Source: [Clostridium] aerotolerans DSM 5434
Lineage (GTDB): Bacteria; Bacillota; Clostridia; Lachnospirales; Lachnospiraceae
Direction of reading: 5' to 3'
Assembly (NCBI RefSeq): GCF_000687555.1
Contig: NZ_JHWJ01000005.1
Coordinates: 1 to 64,000, forward strand
DNA: 64,000 nt
Shown here: one piece after another, positions 7,475-15,552 of the stretch
How positions within the stretch are numbered: position 1 is the first letter of the stretch
Layout of the letters: each line of letters opens with the position of its first letter
Position numbers and translations under genes: made by a program
Notes under the pieces: generated by a model
What the model was told of the DNA's origin: nothing
Seen by the model: the letters and a program-made list of their open reading frames with translations, nothing else
Database searches by the model: none

Positions 7475-8719
7475 TTATGGTTTTAGAGGCAGGGTTACCG
7501 TAAATATGGTCCCCTCAGGCTGGCTGCTGGTCACGCTGATTTTACCTTTATGACAATCTATTATCGTTTTTGCAATGGAAAGTCCAAGACCATATCCTCC
7601 CTCTTTTCTTACTCTTGATTTATCTGTCCGGTAAAAGCGTTCAAAGATATGCTGCTGTTCCTCCAGTGGAATAATCTCACCAGAATTACAAACGGTTAAA
7701 GCAGCCAGGTGGCTTGCTTTTTTTAGCCCAATAGAAACAGTACCACCTTTTCCAGCATATTTACAGGCATTATCAAGAAGTATGGTAACAACCTGCTTAA
7801 GCTGGGATTCATACCCGGAAAGAATGATATCAGGTTCGATTTCGTTCACCAGTTCCACCTTATTTTCAAAGGCAATGGATTCAAAGATAAGAGTGCTTTT
7901 TAAAACCAGGTCGCTGAAATCAATGGACGAAATTTCTGCCGGCCTTTCATTGCCTGCTCCAGCGTCGGAACGGGCAAGAAACAGGAGGTTTTCCACCAGT
8001 TGTTTCATACTGGTAGCTTCTTCCTTTGTGTTGTTCAGCCATTTATTCTGTTCCCTGACAGTAGACTGGGGGTGAGTAGATATAATATCCAGATTTGCCA
8101 GGATTACAGTCAGAGGAGTTTTCAGCTCATGGGAGGCGTCTGCAATAAACTGATTCTGCTGATGCCAGGCAGCCTCAACTGGTCTTAGGGCAAGACGGGA
8201 GAGATACAGACTCAGCATGAGAAATAGGAATACGGCCCCCATAAAAAGCATGATACAGTTGATCGTAAGAGTCTTGATGTTGTTAATCTCGTAGCTTTGA
8301 TCTGCAAAAATAATTTTTGTGCCTTCCGGAGTTTCTGCCTTTAGAAAACGAAGGGAATAGTCTGGAAGAACTCCCTGAGTAAGCTCCGTGGAATCCGCCA
8401 TTTGAATTAAGGTAGAGGCAAGCTCTGTTGTAACTGTAATGTTGTTTTGCTCTATGGCCCTTATGGTGTGATCAGAATTTAAAGTAACGACAAAAGAGGG
8501 AATAGGAGGTGGTGGGGGTTGCTTTTTGTGCCTCCCAGGTTCCAATTTAAATGGCGGTGGGAATCGATCCCTTTCCATGGATTGAATCATAGCCATCTCT
8601 GTCTGCCGGACCAGGCGGTTGGAAGCAAAAAAATAAAAAAGTCCTATGACAGCCAAAAGAATACTTGCTACGCAAGTCATATTAATGATGATAAATTTCC
8701 ATCTTAATTTTCGTATCAT
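7475..8719 (-). CDS. Sensor histidine kinase of the export-operon two-component system
   Basis: 414 aa membrane kinase. TM1 at about residues 9-31, an extracytoplasmic sensor of about 115 residues with a proline stretch (KKQPPPPPIPSF, residues 65-76), TM2 at about 150-173, HisKA with His197 in DASHELKTPLTV, an N-box ILLDNACKYAGKGG near residue 310, and G-boxes ending GGYGLGLSIAK. No HAMP is obvious between TM2 and HisKA. It overlaps its response regulator by 4 nt (ATGA-type coupling). The sensed signal is unknown; neighbours suggest envelope stress or an antimicrobial exported by the MacB-like pump across the intergenic region. Confidence 0.88.
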   Translation of the reverse strand: MIRKLRWKFIIINMTCVASILLAVIGLFYFFASNRLVRQTEMAMIQSMERDRFPPPFKLEPGRHKKQPPPPPIPSFVVTLNSDHTIRAIEQNNITVTTELASTLIQMADSTELTQGVLPDYSLRFLKAETPEGTKIIFADQSYEINNIKTLTINCIMLFMGAVFLFLMLSLYLSRLALRPVEAAWHQQNQFIADASHELKTPLTVILANLDIISTHPQSTVREQNKWLNNTKEEATSMKQLVENLLFLARSDAGAGNERPAEISSIDFSDLVLKSTLIFESIAFENKVELVNEIEPDIILSGYESQLKQVVTILLDNACKYAGKGGTVSIGLKKASHLAALTVCNSGEIIPLEEQQHIFERFYRTDKSRVRKEGGYGLGLSIAKTIIDCHKGKISVTSSQPEGTIFTVTLPLKP

Positions 8720-9390
8720 CTGGGTCCCTCCAGTCGATAACCTACTTTTCGTATGGTGTTTATCTCTACTTGAGAGCCGACAAAAGAGAGTTTTTTACGT
8801 AAAAATGAGATGTAGGCTTCAACGTTATTATCTTCAGCGTCAGAATCATTGCCCCATACTCTGGCTATTAAGGTATCCTTTGAGATAATCTTACCAGAGT
8901 TGCTCATAAGTAATTTTAAAACCTCAAACTCCTTAAAAGCCAGATGAATGGATTTTTCTCTACAGCATAAATCATTGGAGGATAAATCAAGGGAAAGATC
9001 TCCAAACACCATTTCATCAAGAAATACATCTCCCTGCCGGCGGGAAAGGGCCCTGATCCGAGCAAGAAGCTCTTCTGGAATAAAGGGCTTTGTTAAGTAA
9101 TCGTCGGCTCCTTTATCAAGACCTTTGACCTTATCGCTGGTATCATCCCGTGCAGTCAGAAGGAGAACTGGTGTTTTGATTCTGGATTCTCTTAGCTTTT
9201 GTACAATCTGAAAGCCGTTCATTCCTGGCAGCATGACATCCAGTATAATCACATCGTACTCATTTGACAGGCCATAATAAAGGCCGTCAGTTCCATCATT
9301 AACAATATCTGTATGATAATTTTGTTCCTTCATGATCTGTCCCAATGCGTCAGCGAGCCTGATTTCATCCTCCACAATCAATACTTTCAT
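8716..9390 (-). CDS. OmpR-family response regulator
   Basis: 224 aa. Receiver domain with acidic pocket VEDE (residues 6-9), phospho-acceptor Asp51 in IILDVMLPG, and Lys near residue 101 in LTKPF; C-terminal winged helix ending IRKVGYRLEGP. It is transcribed ahead of, and overlaps, its kinase. Its promoter (9430-9458) lies next to paired CTGAAAT direct repeats with an 11-bp period, the usual layout for dimeric OmpR-type regulators, so self-regulation and activation of the divergent SLH-MFP-ABC operon are likely (inference). Confidence 0.9.
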   Translation of the reverse strand: MKVLIVEDEIRLADALGQIMKEQNYHTDIVNDGTDGLYYGLSNEYDVIILDVMLPGMNGFQIVQKLRESRIKTPVLLLTARDDTSDKVKGLDKGADDYLTKPFIPEELLARIRALSRRQGDVFLDEMVFGDLSLDLSSNDLCCREKSIHLAFKEFEVLKLLMSNSGKIISKDTLIARVWGNDSDAEDNNVEAYISFLRKKLSFVGSQVEINTIRKVGYRLEGPR

Positions 9391-9429
9391 GCGTTTCCCT
9401 TCTTTCCATCATGATATAGACTGAAACCT

Positions 9430-9458
9430 ATTATAAACAATCCTTTGATTTTAAGCAA
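9430..9458 (-). promoter_or_regulatory. Promoter of the response regulator-kinase operon
   Basis: On the minus strand TTGCTT (9458-9453) and TATAAT (9435-9430) with 17-bp spacing, about 40 bp upstream of the regulator start. Confidence 0.6.
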
Positions 9459-9486
9459 ATTAACCTTTTCATTATAAAAAAGAAAG

Positions 9487-9546
9487 CTGAAATTATACTG
9501 AAATATCTTCCTATGGTAATATTATGCCATTTCAGGTTAATTTCAG
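9487..9546. promoter_or_regulatory. Four CTGAAAT/ATTTCAG boxes, likely response-regulator operator
   Basis: CTGAAAT at 9487-9493 and 9498-9504, then the inverted form ATTTCAG at 9529-9535 and 9540-9546. Both pairs have an exact 11-bp period. The right-hand pair lies about 45-62 bp before the expected transcription start of the SLH operon, a position suited to activation. Confidence 0.65.
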
Positions 9547-9575
9547 TTAACAGTCACATTTCTGACATAGGAGTC

Positions 9576-9584
9576 TGTTAAAAT
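9576..9584 (+). promoter_or_regulatory. Extended -10 element of the SLH-MFP-ABC operon
   Basis: TGTTAAAAT (9576-9584) with no recognisable -35 box at 16-18 bp, consistent with an activator-dependent promoter. The TTG at 9584 is within it, supporting translation from the ATG at 9620. Confidence 0.5.
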
Positions 9585-9619
9585 TGGAAAGAGTTTCAGA
9601 CTGGAAAGGAGAATTTTAC

Positions 9620-10711
9620 ATGCACGGACAAAGAATGGCAGCCGCCCTGGCTGTTGTAATGGCAGCAACGGCAGTCAACCCCATGATTACCCATGCTTCC
9701 GCAGGTTTTGATTTAAGAAAAAAGGTGGTTGGACTATCCGGGATCATGAATACGGGAAATATAAATATGAAGGTAACGCGAGGGGAATTTGCCGGTATGC
9801 TTGTCAATGCTTCTTCCTATCGGAGCACAGTTGGCAGTACCAGTAATACTTCTGTGTTCGCAGATGTGCCAAGGGACCATGAATATGCATCTTCCATACG
9901 GATCGCATCAGAACAGGGATTCATGAATGGATATCTGGGAGGTAATTTTAAGCCCGAGGAATACATAACGCTTCAGGAAGCGGTAAAAGGAGTGTTAGGA
10001 CTTTTAGAATACAAAAACTCCGATTTTACAGGAGATCAGACGGGATCCAGAATGTCGAAGTATCATTTTCTTGAGCTGGATGATGGCTTAAACAAAGAAG
10101 CGTCGGAGCTCATGACAAAGGAAGACTGTGTGAATCTCTTTTACAATCTGCTTAAAACGGATACAAAATCAGGAACCATGTTTGGCAAGAGTCTGGACTG
10201 TGAACTGACTTCCGATGGAGAGATCAATCCATTTTCCATGGTGGATAACAGCGTGAAGGGACCAAGGGTGGTTAACAGCAAGAGCAGGCTGAAATCATAT
10301 CTGCCCTTTGATCTCAGTGATGCCAATATCTATTTAGATGGAGATCCGGTTAAAAATTCCAGTGATGCCATTACCACTGCCTTTGACAGCACGGATGGTG
10401 TTTTGGTCTATTACCATACACTTTCTAAAACGGTATGGCTTTATACGGTGGGGAATGAAAATGAAAGCGGGCGGTCTGCTGTGTTAGGAGAAATCACCAA
10501 TGTGGTTTACAATTCCACAGATTTAATGACACCCACCGCAATTATTCTTGATGATGGCAACACTTATGTACTTACCAGCACGGAGATGCAGTTTGCATTT
10601 TCTTCCTATGGAGATCTTCGGGTAGGAGATTCTGTAAATCTGGTATATACACTGTCCGAGGATGCAGAAGGAAATCAGACCAGAACAGTAGTTGACTATA
10701 TTGAAGATTGA
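9620..10711 (+). CDS. Exported protein with S-layer homology (SLH) region
   Basis: 363 aa. A signal peptide at residues 1-27 or so (hydrophobic core AAALAVVMAATAV, cleavage after THASA). Residues about 40-140 resemble one and a half SLH units: FAGMLVNASSY, FADVPRDHEYASSIRIA, GFMNGYLGGNFKPEEYITLQEAV. The remaining 200 residues have beta-rich character with a repeated VGDSVNLVYT-like end and no named domain. Likely anchored to the cell wall. First gene of the operon with the membrane-fusion protein, ending within 15 bp of it; the spacing suggests it is a component or accessory of the exporter. AAAGGAG is 8 nt before the ATG. Confidence 0.8.
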   Translation: MHGQRMAAALAVVMAATAVNPMITHASAGFDLRKKVVGLSGIMNTGNINMKVTRGEFAGMLVNASSYRSTVGSTSNTSVFADVPRDHEYASSIRIASEQGFMNGYLGGNFKPEEYITLQEAVKGVLGLLEYKNSDFTGDQTGSRMSKYHFLELDDGLNKEASELMTKEDCVNLFYNLLKTDTKSGTMFGKSLDCELTSDGEINPFSMVDNSVKGPRVVNSKSRLKSYLPFDLSDANIYLDGDPVKNSSDAITTAFDSTDGVLVYYHTLSKTVWLYTVGNENESGRSAVLGEITNVVYNSTDLMTPTAIILDDGNTYVLTSTEMQFAFSSYGDLRVGDSVNLVYTLSEDAEGNQTRTVVDYIED

Positions 10712-10725
10712 CAGGAGAAAACAGA

Positions 10726-12438
10726 ATGAAAAATAAGAAAAAACTTCTGATCCTTCTGATCGTGGTGCTTTTGGCTTTTGGTGGAATCGTTGGCTTCCTC
10801 ATGATGAATAAGTCAAAGAATGCTTCCGCTAAGGCCAAGAGCATACAGACAGCAACGGTTTCCAAGCGAGATATTACATCTGAACTTTCTTCCTCAGGGA
10901 CGATTTCTCCTAAGGATACGTATGACATCACTTCACTGGCGGAAGGGGAAGTGACAGCCGCCGAGTTTGAGGAAGGGGATGTGGTAGAAAAGGGACAGGT
11001 GCTTTACCGGATCGATACCTCCTCCATGGAATCTCAGATATCATCTGCCAATAATTCTCTGGAACGTTCCCAGGAAAGCTATCAGAATGCACTGGAGGAT
11101 TATAATACAGCGTTGTCTGATTATAGCGGAAATACGTATAAAGCTACAGAAAACGGATTTATCAAAACCCTTTCCATCAAAGATGGAGACAAAGTGAGCA
11201 ATGGTACGGAAATAGCTGCAATCTATGATGACAAAACGATGAAACTAAAGGTTCCATTCCTTTCGGCAGAAGCAGCTCAGATCTTGTCTGGCAACGGAGC
11301 GATCCTGACCCTCACCGATACGGGAGAACAGATCAATGGAGTGGTTACCTCGGTCAGCAATATGGATGTTACTTTAACAGGCGGACGTATTGTGCGGTAT
11401 GTCACCATAGAGGTTGCAAATCCCGGGGGCATTACCTCGGAAACAGCTGCAACGGCTCTCGTGGGCAATTTTGTAAGCAGTATGGAAGCGACCTTTGAAC
11501 CCAGGCTTGAAACTACCATGAAGGCAGATATATCCTCCACGGTTGAAATACAGAAACTGCTTGTAAAGGAAGGCGACTACGTAACAAAAGGGACCCCAAT
11601 ATTCTCCATAGAAAGCAAATCTGCTGATAAATTACTGCGAACCTATAAGGATTCCCTGGACAAAGCTCAGGAAAGTCTGGAATCCGCAAAAAGCAAGCTT
11701 GAAAGCACTCAGGATACTTATGATAACTATACCGTTACCGCACCCATTTCAGGGAAGGTCATAAAAAAAACAGTAAAAGTCGGAGATAAAATATCAAAGA
11801 GCACCACCGGAAACACAGTACTTGCAGTCATTTATGATATGTCCAATTATACGTTTGAGATGTTAGTGGATGAACTTGATGTGAAATCTGTAAAAGCAGG
11901 CCAAAACGTCAATATTACTGCGGATGCAGTATCCGGTAAGACATTTTCCGGGACTGTGACAAATGTCAGTCTGCAAAGCTCTACCTCTAACGGTGTTACG
12001 AATTATCCTGTTACCGTTACGCTTAACGATGGGCTTGATGAACTTCTTCCAGGTATGAACGTAGATGGTGTCATTATTCTTGATGAGGCAAAGGATGTCA
12101 TCGCCATTCCTGCTGATTCATTGATGAGAGGCAATACCGTCTATGTAAAAGATGATTCCGTGAAAGAAAAGATTGGAAATGTACCTGCCGGTTTTCGCAG
12201 TGTGGAAGTTAGCGCAGGCCTGATCAGTAAAGATTATGTTGAGATTAAAAGCGGACTCACAGAGGGAGAGGAAGTATACGTAGTACCATCCTCTGTAGAA
12301 AAGACTCAGAATAACATGATGCCAGGCGGTATGGGCGGTATGCCAGGCGGCGGATTCGGCGGCGGATCTGGTGGCGGTGGCGGCAATCGTAGTACCGGCG
12401 GCAATCGTAACACCGGCGGCAATCGTACCGGCGGATGA
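10726..12438 (+). CDS. Membrane-fusion / periplasmic-adaptor-like subunit of MacB-type ABC exporter
   Basis: 570 aa. N-terminal membrane anchor (about residues 5-27), followed by HlyD-like architecture: a lipoyl half-motif (LAEGEVTAAEFEEGDVVEKG), coiled-coil hairpins near residues 105-130 and 300-340 (SSANNSLERSQESYQNALE and DSLDKAQESLESAKSKLES), a second lipoyl half (VTAPISGKVIKKTVKVGDK) and beta-barrel domains. It is longer than typical MacA because a first lipoyl/hairpin module appears duplicated. The last 45 residues are a Gly/Asn-rich low-complexity tail. ATG at 10726 is 8 nt from AGGAG. The ATPase gene follows after 27 bp. Confidence 0.88.
   Translation: MKNKKKLLILLIVVLLAFGGIVGFLMMNKSKNASAKAKSIQTATVSKRDITSELSSSGTISPKDTYDITSLAEGEVTAAEFEEGDVVEKGQVLYRIDTSSMESQISSANNSLERSQESYQNALEDYNTALSDYSGNTYKATENGFIKTLSIKDGDKVSNGTEIAAIYDDKTMKLKVPFLSAEAAQILSGNGAILTLTDTGEQINGVVTSVSNMDVTLTGGRIVRYVTIEVANPGGITSETAATALVGNFVSSMEATFEPRLETTMKADISSTVEIQKLLVKEGDYVTKGTPIFSIESKSADKLLRTYKDSLDKAQESLESAKSKLESTQDTYDNYTVTAPISGKVIKKTVKVGDKISKSTTGNTVLAVIYDMSNYTFEMLVDELDVKSVKAGQNVNITADAVSGKTFSGTVTNVSLQSSTSNGVTNYPVTVTLNDGLDELLPGMNVDGVIILDEAKDVIAIPADSLMRGNTVYVKDDSVKEKIGNVPAGFRSVEVSAGLISKDYVEIKSGLTEGEEVYVVPSSVEKTQNNMMPGGMGGMPGGGFGGGSGGGGGNRSTGGNRNTGGNRTGG
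12313..12435 (+). repeat. Low-complexity Gly/Asn-rich coding repeat
   Basis: GGC-rich short repeats encode MGGMPGG, GFGGGSGGGGG and three NRxTGG units (NRSTGG, NRNTGG, NRTGG). The repeated GGCGGCAATCGTA words make slippage between strains likely. Confidence 0.75.
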
Positions 12439-12465
12439 TAAATAGAGTAAGCAGGAGACATAAAT

Positions 12466-13173
12466 ATGGCGGAACCTTTGATTGAATTAAAAGATATATA
12501 TAAGATTTATCAATTGGGCGGTGAGGAAGTCCGTGCAAGCGACGGAGTTACTCTGACCATTTGCAGAGGAGAGTTTGTAGCCATTGTAGGAAAATCAGGT
12601 AGCGGTAAATCCACTCTTATGAATATCATTGGCGCTCTTGATGTACCAAGCTCCGGCTCCTATTATCTGGGGGGTGAGGATGTGGGAAATATGGGGGATC
12701 ATCAGCTGGCTAAGGTACGAAATAAGATGATCGGTTTTATTTTTCAGCAATACAATCTGCTTCCCAAATTAAATCTCTTAGAGAATGTGGAGCTTCCTCT
12801 GCTTTATTCCGGAATTGGTACGGAGGAGAGGAAAGAAAAGGCAATGGAATCTTTAAGGAGAGTGGGGCTGGAGGAAAAATGGAGAAACCTTCCAAATCAG
12901 CTTTCCGGCGGTCAGCAGCAAAGAGTATCCATTGCCCGTGCCCTGGCTGGAAGTCCTTCCCTTATTTTGGCGGATGAGCCTACAGGTGCTCTCGATTCCA
13001 AGACCAGCCGGGATGTACTGGACTTTTTAAAGCAGCTGAACAAGGAAGGCAATACAATTGTTATAATTACCCACGACAGCACCATAGCCATGGAGGCGGA
13101 ACGGGTAGTAAGGGTACACGATGGAAAGATTAATTTTGATGGAGACGTAAATGAATATTCTGCAATCCTTTAA
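12466..13173 (+). CDS. ABC transporter ATP-binding protein, MacB/LolD type
   Basis: 235 aa nucleotide-binding subunit. Walker A GKSGSGKST (about residues 42-50), Q-loop IFQQYNLLPKLN, signature LSGGQQQRVSIARAL, Walker B LILADEPTGALDS and the H-loop ITHD. The MacB/LolD-type LPLLYSGI insertion is present. It powers the FtsX-like permease encoded immediately downstream, with which it overlaps by 23 nt. With the membrane-fusion protein it forms a YknXYZ/MacAB-like tripartite exporter of unknown cargo, probably a peptide or antimicrobial. Confidence 0.93.
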   Translation: MAEPLIELKDIYKIYQLGGEEVRASDGVTLTICRGEFVAIVGKSGSGKSTLMNIIGALDVPSSGSYYLGGEDVGNMGDHQLAKVRNKMIGFIFQQYNLLPKLNLLENVELPLLYSGIGTEERKEKAMESLRRVGLEEKWRNLPNQLSGGQQQRVSIARALAGSPSLILADEPTGALDSKTSRDVLDFLKQLNKEGNTIVIITHDSTIAMEAERVVRVHDGKINFDGDVNEYSAIL

Positions 13174-14335
13174 AATGGCCATAAAAAGCATATGGGGAAA
13201 CAAACTGCGTTCCTTTCTTACCATGCTGGGAATTATTATAGGAGTGGCCTCTGTTATCATACTGGTCAGCCTGGTAAACGGCCAAATGAATTATATGACA
13301 GAACAGTTCTCCAGTATGGGAACAAACCAGATCAATGTAAATGTATCAAATCTTTCCTCAAGATCCGTTACTGTAGATGAAATGTATGAGTTCTATGAAA
13401 AGAATCAGGATCTCTTCTCTCAGATGACGCCTAAGATTTCCATCACCGGTACCATTAAAAACGGGACGGAAACCCTGACGGATACAACGGTGACCGGCGT
13501 CAGTGAGCAGTATCTGGAAATGAAGGATCAGACACTGGAATCTGGAAGGTTTCTTCAGTTTTCCGACATTTTGTCACGGCAAAAGGTAGTTGTGGCAGGC
13601 TATTATGTGGCCTGGGATTTGTTTGGAGGCGTGGATAAGGCCATTGGGGAAACCTTAAAAATTGATGGTGTCAGCTATAAGATTGTGGGAGTCATTTCAA
13701 GACAGAATGAGGATGAGCTGGAGGCTGGTGGCTCCGATGATGTTTTATATCTTCCTTACAGCAGTGCAGTCAGGCAGACCAATAGTGCCAATGTAAACAG
13801 CTATGTGTTTTCCACTGCAGATACAGATCATACAACCCAGGCTAAAAATGCAATTAACTCATTTTTGATGGGTATCTTTAAAGACCAGGATTTGTTTCGG
13901 GTTTCTGCGATGAGTGAGCTTTTGGATTCGTTAAATTCCATCATGTCCATGATGTCCATGATGCTTGGGGGAATTGCCTCAATCTCTCTGTTGGTAGCCG
14001 GAGTTGGAGTTATGAATATCATGCTGGTATCCGTAACAGAACGAACCAGGGAAATTGGAATCCGAAAGGCTCTTGGCGCTCAAAAACGAAATATTATGCA
14101 GCAGTTTGTGATAGAAGCGGCAGTGACAAGCTCTCTGGGAGGTGTCATCGGAATCGTAGTGGGTTCCATAGCCACCACAATTATCAGCAGCTTTATGGGC
14201 CTGAATGCGACCCCGACCCCAGGGGCTGTCTTAATCTCCTTCAGTGTTTCTGTAGGAATCGGTCTGGTCTTTGGATATATGCCTGCAAACCGGGCGGCTA
14301 AGTTAAATCCAATTGATGCCTTGCGCAGTGAATAA
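13151..14335 (+). CDS. ABC transporter permease, MacB/FtsX type
   Basis: 394 aa. Topology is the MacB pattern: TM1 at about residues 20-42 (LTMLGIIIGVASVIILVSL), an extracellular MacB-PCD domain of about 220 residues, then three TMs in the C-terminal FtsX domain containing GVGVMNIMLVSVTERTREI and ending PANRAAKLNPIDALR. Start codon lies inside the ATPase gene, indicating translational coupling. Last gene of the SLH-MFP-ATPase-permease operon; a hairpin follows. Confidence 0.93.
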   Translation: MNILQSFKMAIKSIWGNKLRSFLTMLGIIIGVASVIILVSLVNGQMNYMTEQFSSMGTNQINVNVSNLSSRSVTVDEMYEFYEKNQDLFSQMTPKISITGTIKNGTETLTDTTVTGVSEQYLEMKDQTLESGRFLQFSDILSRQKVVVAGYYVAWDLFGGVDKAIGETLKIDGVSYKIVGVISRQNEDELEAGGSDDVLYLPYSSAVRQTNSANVNSYVFSTADTDHTTQAKNAINSFLMGIFKDQDLFRVSAMSELLDSLNSIMSMMSMMLGGIASISLLVAGVGVMNIMLVSVTERTREIGIRKALGAQKRNIMQQFVIEAAVTSSLGGVIGIVVGSIATTIISSFMGLNATPTPGAVLISFSVSVGIGLVFGYMPANRAAKLNPIDALRSE

Positions 14336-14393
14336 GAATTGAATATTTCCTTGCAAATACAGCATAAGAATGATACTATTTGCATAGTAACAA

Positions 14394-14422
14394 AAGGAGT
14401 AACTCATCATGGGTTACTCCTT
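14394..14422 (+). terminator. Hairpin after ABC exporter operon
   Basis: AAGGAGTAAC (14394-14403) pairs with GTTACTCCTT (14413-14422). There is no real T-run after it, so termination may be partial. Confidence 0.4.
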
Positions 14423-14462
14423 AAATGCATTTAAAATATAGAGAGCAGGGAAGGCAGAAATC

Positions 14463-15455
14463 ATGAAGGTTATTGATATGCATTGCGATACGATTTCAGA
14501 ATTGTTCTATCGAAGAGAAGCTGGAAAGGCTTACTCACTGTTGAAAAATGATTGCCACATTGATTTAGAACGGATGAAAAAGGGAGATTACTGCTTGCAG
14601 AATTTCGCGCTGTTCACAGAATTAACAAAGCATGAACGTCCCTTTGAATACTGTATGAAGCTGGTGGACCTTTTTTATACGGAGATTGCAAAGCATGAAG
14701 ATTTGATTGGTGTGGTCACCTGTTATGAGGATATTGAAAGAAACAGAAAGGAAGGGAAAATGTCGGCTCTCCTCACCATAGAAGAGGGGGGCGTCTGCCA
14801 GGGGGAGATTGCATTTTTAAGGAATTTCTACCGCCTTGGTGTTCGTATGATGACATTGACCTGGAACCATAAGAATGAATTGGCAAGTCCTAACCGCATC
14901 TGGCAGGAACATGGAGAAGCCTTTTTTGAACCGGATACAGAACATGGTCTGACGGAAAAAGGGATAGAATTCGTAAATGAGATGGAGGCTCTAGGCATGA
15001 TCGTGGATGTCTCTCATTTATCGGATGCCGGTATCGAGGATGTATTCCGTTATACGAAAAAGCCGTTTGTGGCAAGTCATTCCAACGCAAGAACGGTAGC
15101 TTCCAATCCCAGAAATTTAACGGACGATATGATACGGCGGCTTTCTGAGCGAGGAGGTGTTGCTGGTCTTAATTACTGCGCTGCCTTCTTATATGACTGG
15201 AAAAAGGAAGATACCGTCTTAAGCCGTGTGGAGCATATGATTGCCCATATCAAGCACATGAAGCAGGTTGGAGGCATCCAGTGCATCGGACTGGGATCTG
15301 ATTTTGATGGTATCGGGGGAGAATTGGAGATGAAGTCTCCGGAAGATCTGCCCATCCTGGAAGCAGCCATGAATAAAGCAGGCTTTACAGAGGGCGAAAT
15401 TGAAGCTGTATTTTACAAAAACGTGCTTCGGGTTTATGAGGAAATCTTACACTAA
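14463..15455 (+). CDS. Membrane dipeptidase family (renal dipeptidase-like) zinc peptidase
   Basis: 330 aa, peptidase family M19. The zinc ligand motif HCD is at residues 7-9 (IDMHCDT). Further motifs are TIEEGG (bridging Glu), LTWNHKNELA, VDVSHLSDAG, PFVASHSNAR and GLGSDFDGI. The family hydrolyses dipeptides, including D-amino-acid-containing ones, in a binuclear zinc centre. No signal peptide is visible, so it is cytoplasmic, as is common in Clostridia. GGGAAGGCAGAAATC precedes the ATG. It stands alone between the exporter operon and the Pho region. Confidence 0.92.
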   Translation: MKVIDMHCDTISELFYRREAGKAYSLLKNDCHIDLERMKKGDYCLQNFALFTELTKHERPFEYCMKLVDLFYTEIAKHEDLIGVVTCYEDIERNRKEGKMSALLTIEEGGVCQGEIAFLRNFYRLGVRMMTLTWNHKNELASPNRIWQEHGEAFFEPDTEHGLTEKGIEFVNEMEALGMIVDVSHLSDAGIEDVFRYTKKPFVASHSNARTVASNPRNLTDDMIRRLSERGGVAGLNYCAAFLYDWKKEDTVLSRVEHMIAHIKHMKQVGGIQCIGLGSDFDGIGGELEMKSPEDLPILEAAMNKAGFTEGEIEAVFYKNVLRVYEEILH

Positions 15456-15462
15456 ATAAAAA

Positions 15463-15523
15463 TTTACAAATATTTTACCTTTCAGCGCATGATACTTTAC
15501 ATAGATTTGATATAGTACTTACA
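15463..15523 (+). promoter_or_regulatory. Phased Pho-box array
   Basis: Hexamers in exact 11-bp phase: TTTACA (15463), TTTACC (15474), non-matching GCGCAT (15485), TTTACA (15496), TTGATA (15507), CTTACA (15518). TTHACA repeats at 11-bp spacing are the known PhoP-binding pattern in Firmicutes. The array precedes the phosphate transporter-phoP-phoR operon, whose regulator is the expected ligand. Confidence 0.75.
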
Positions 15524-15552
15524 AGACATGCCGTAAGATCAGGGGGAATACT

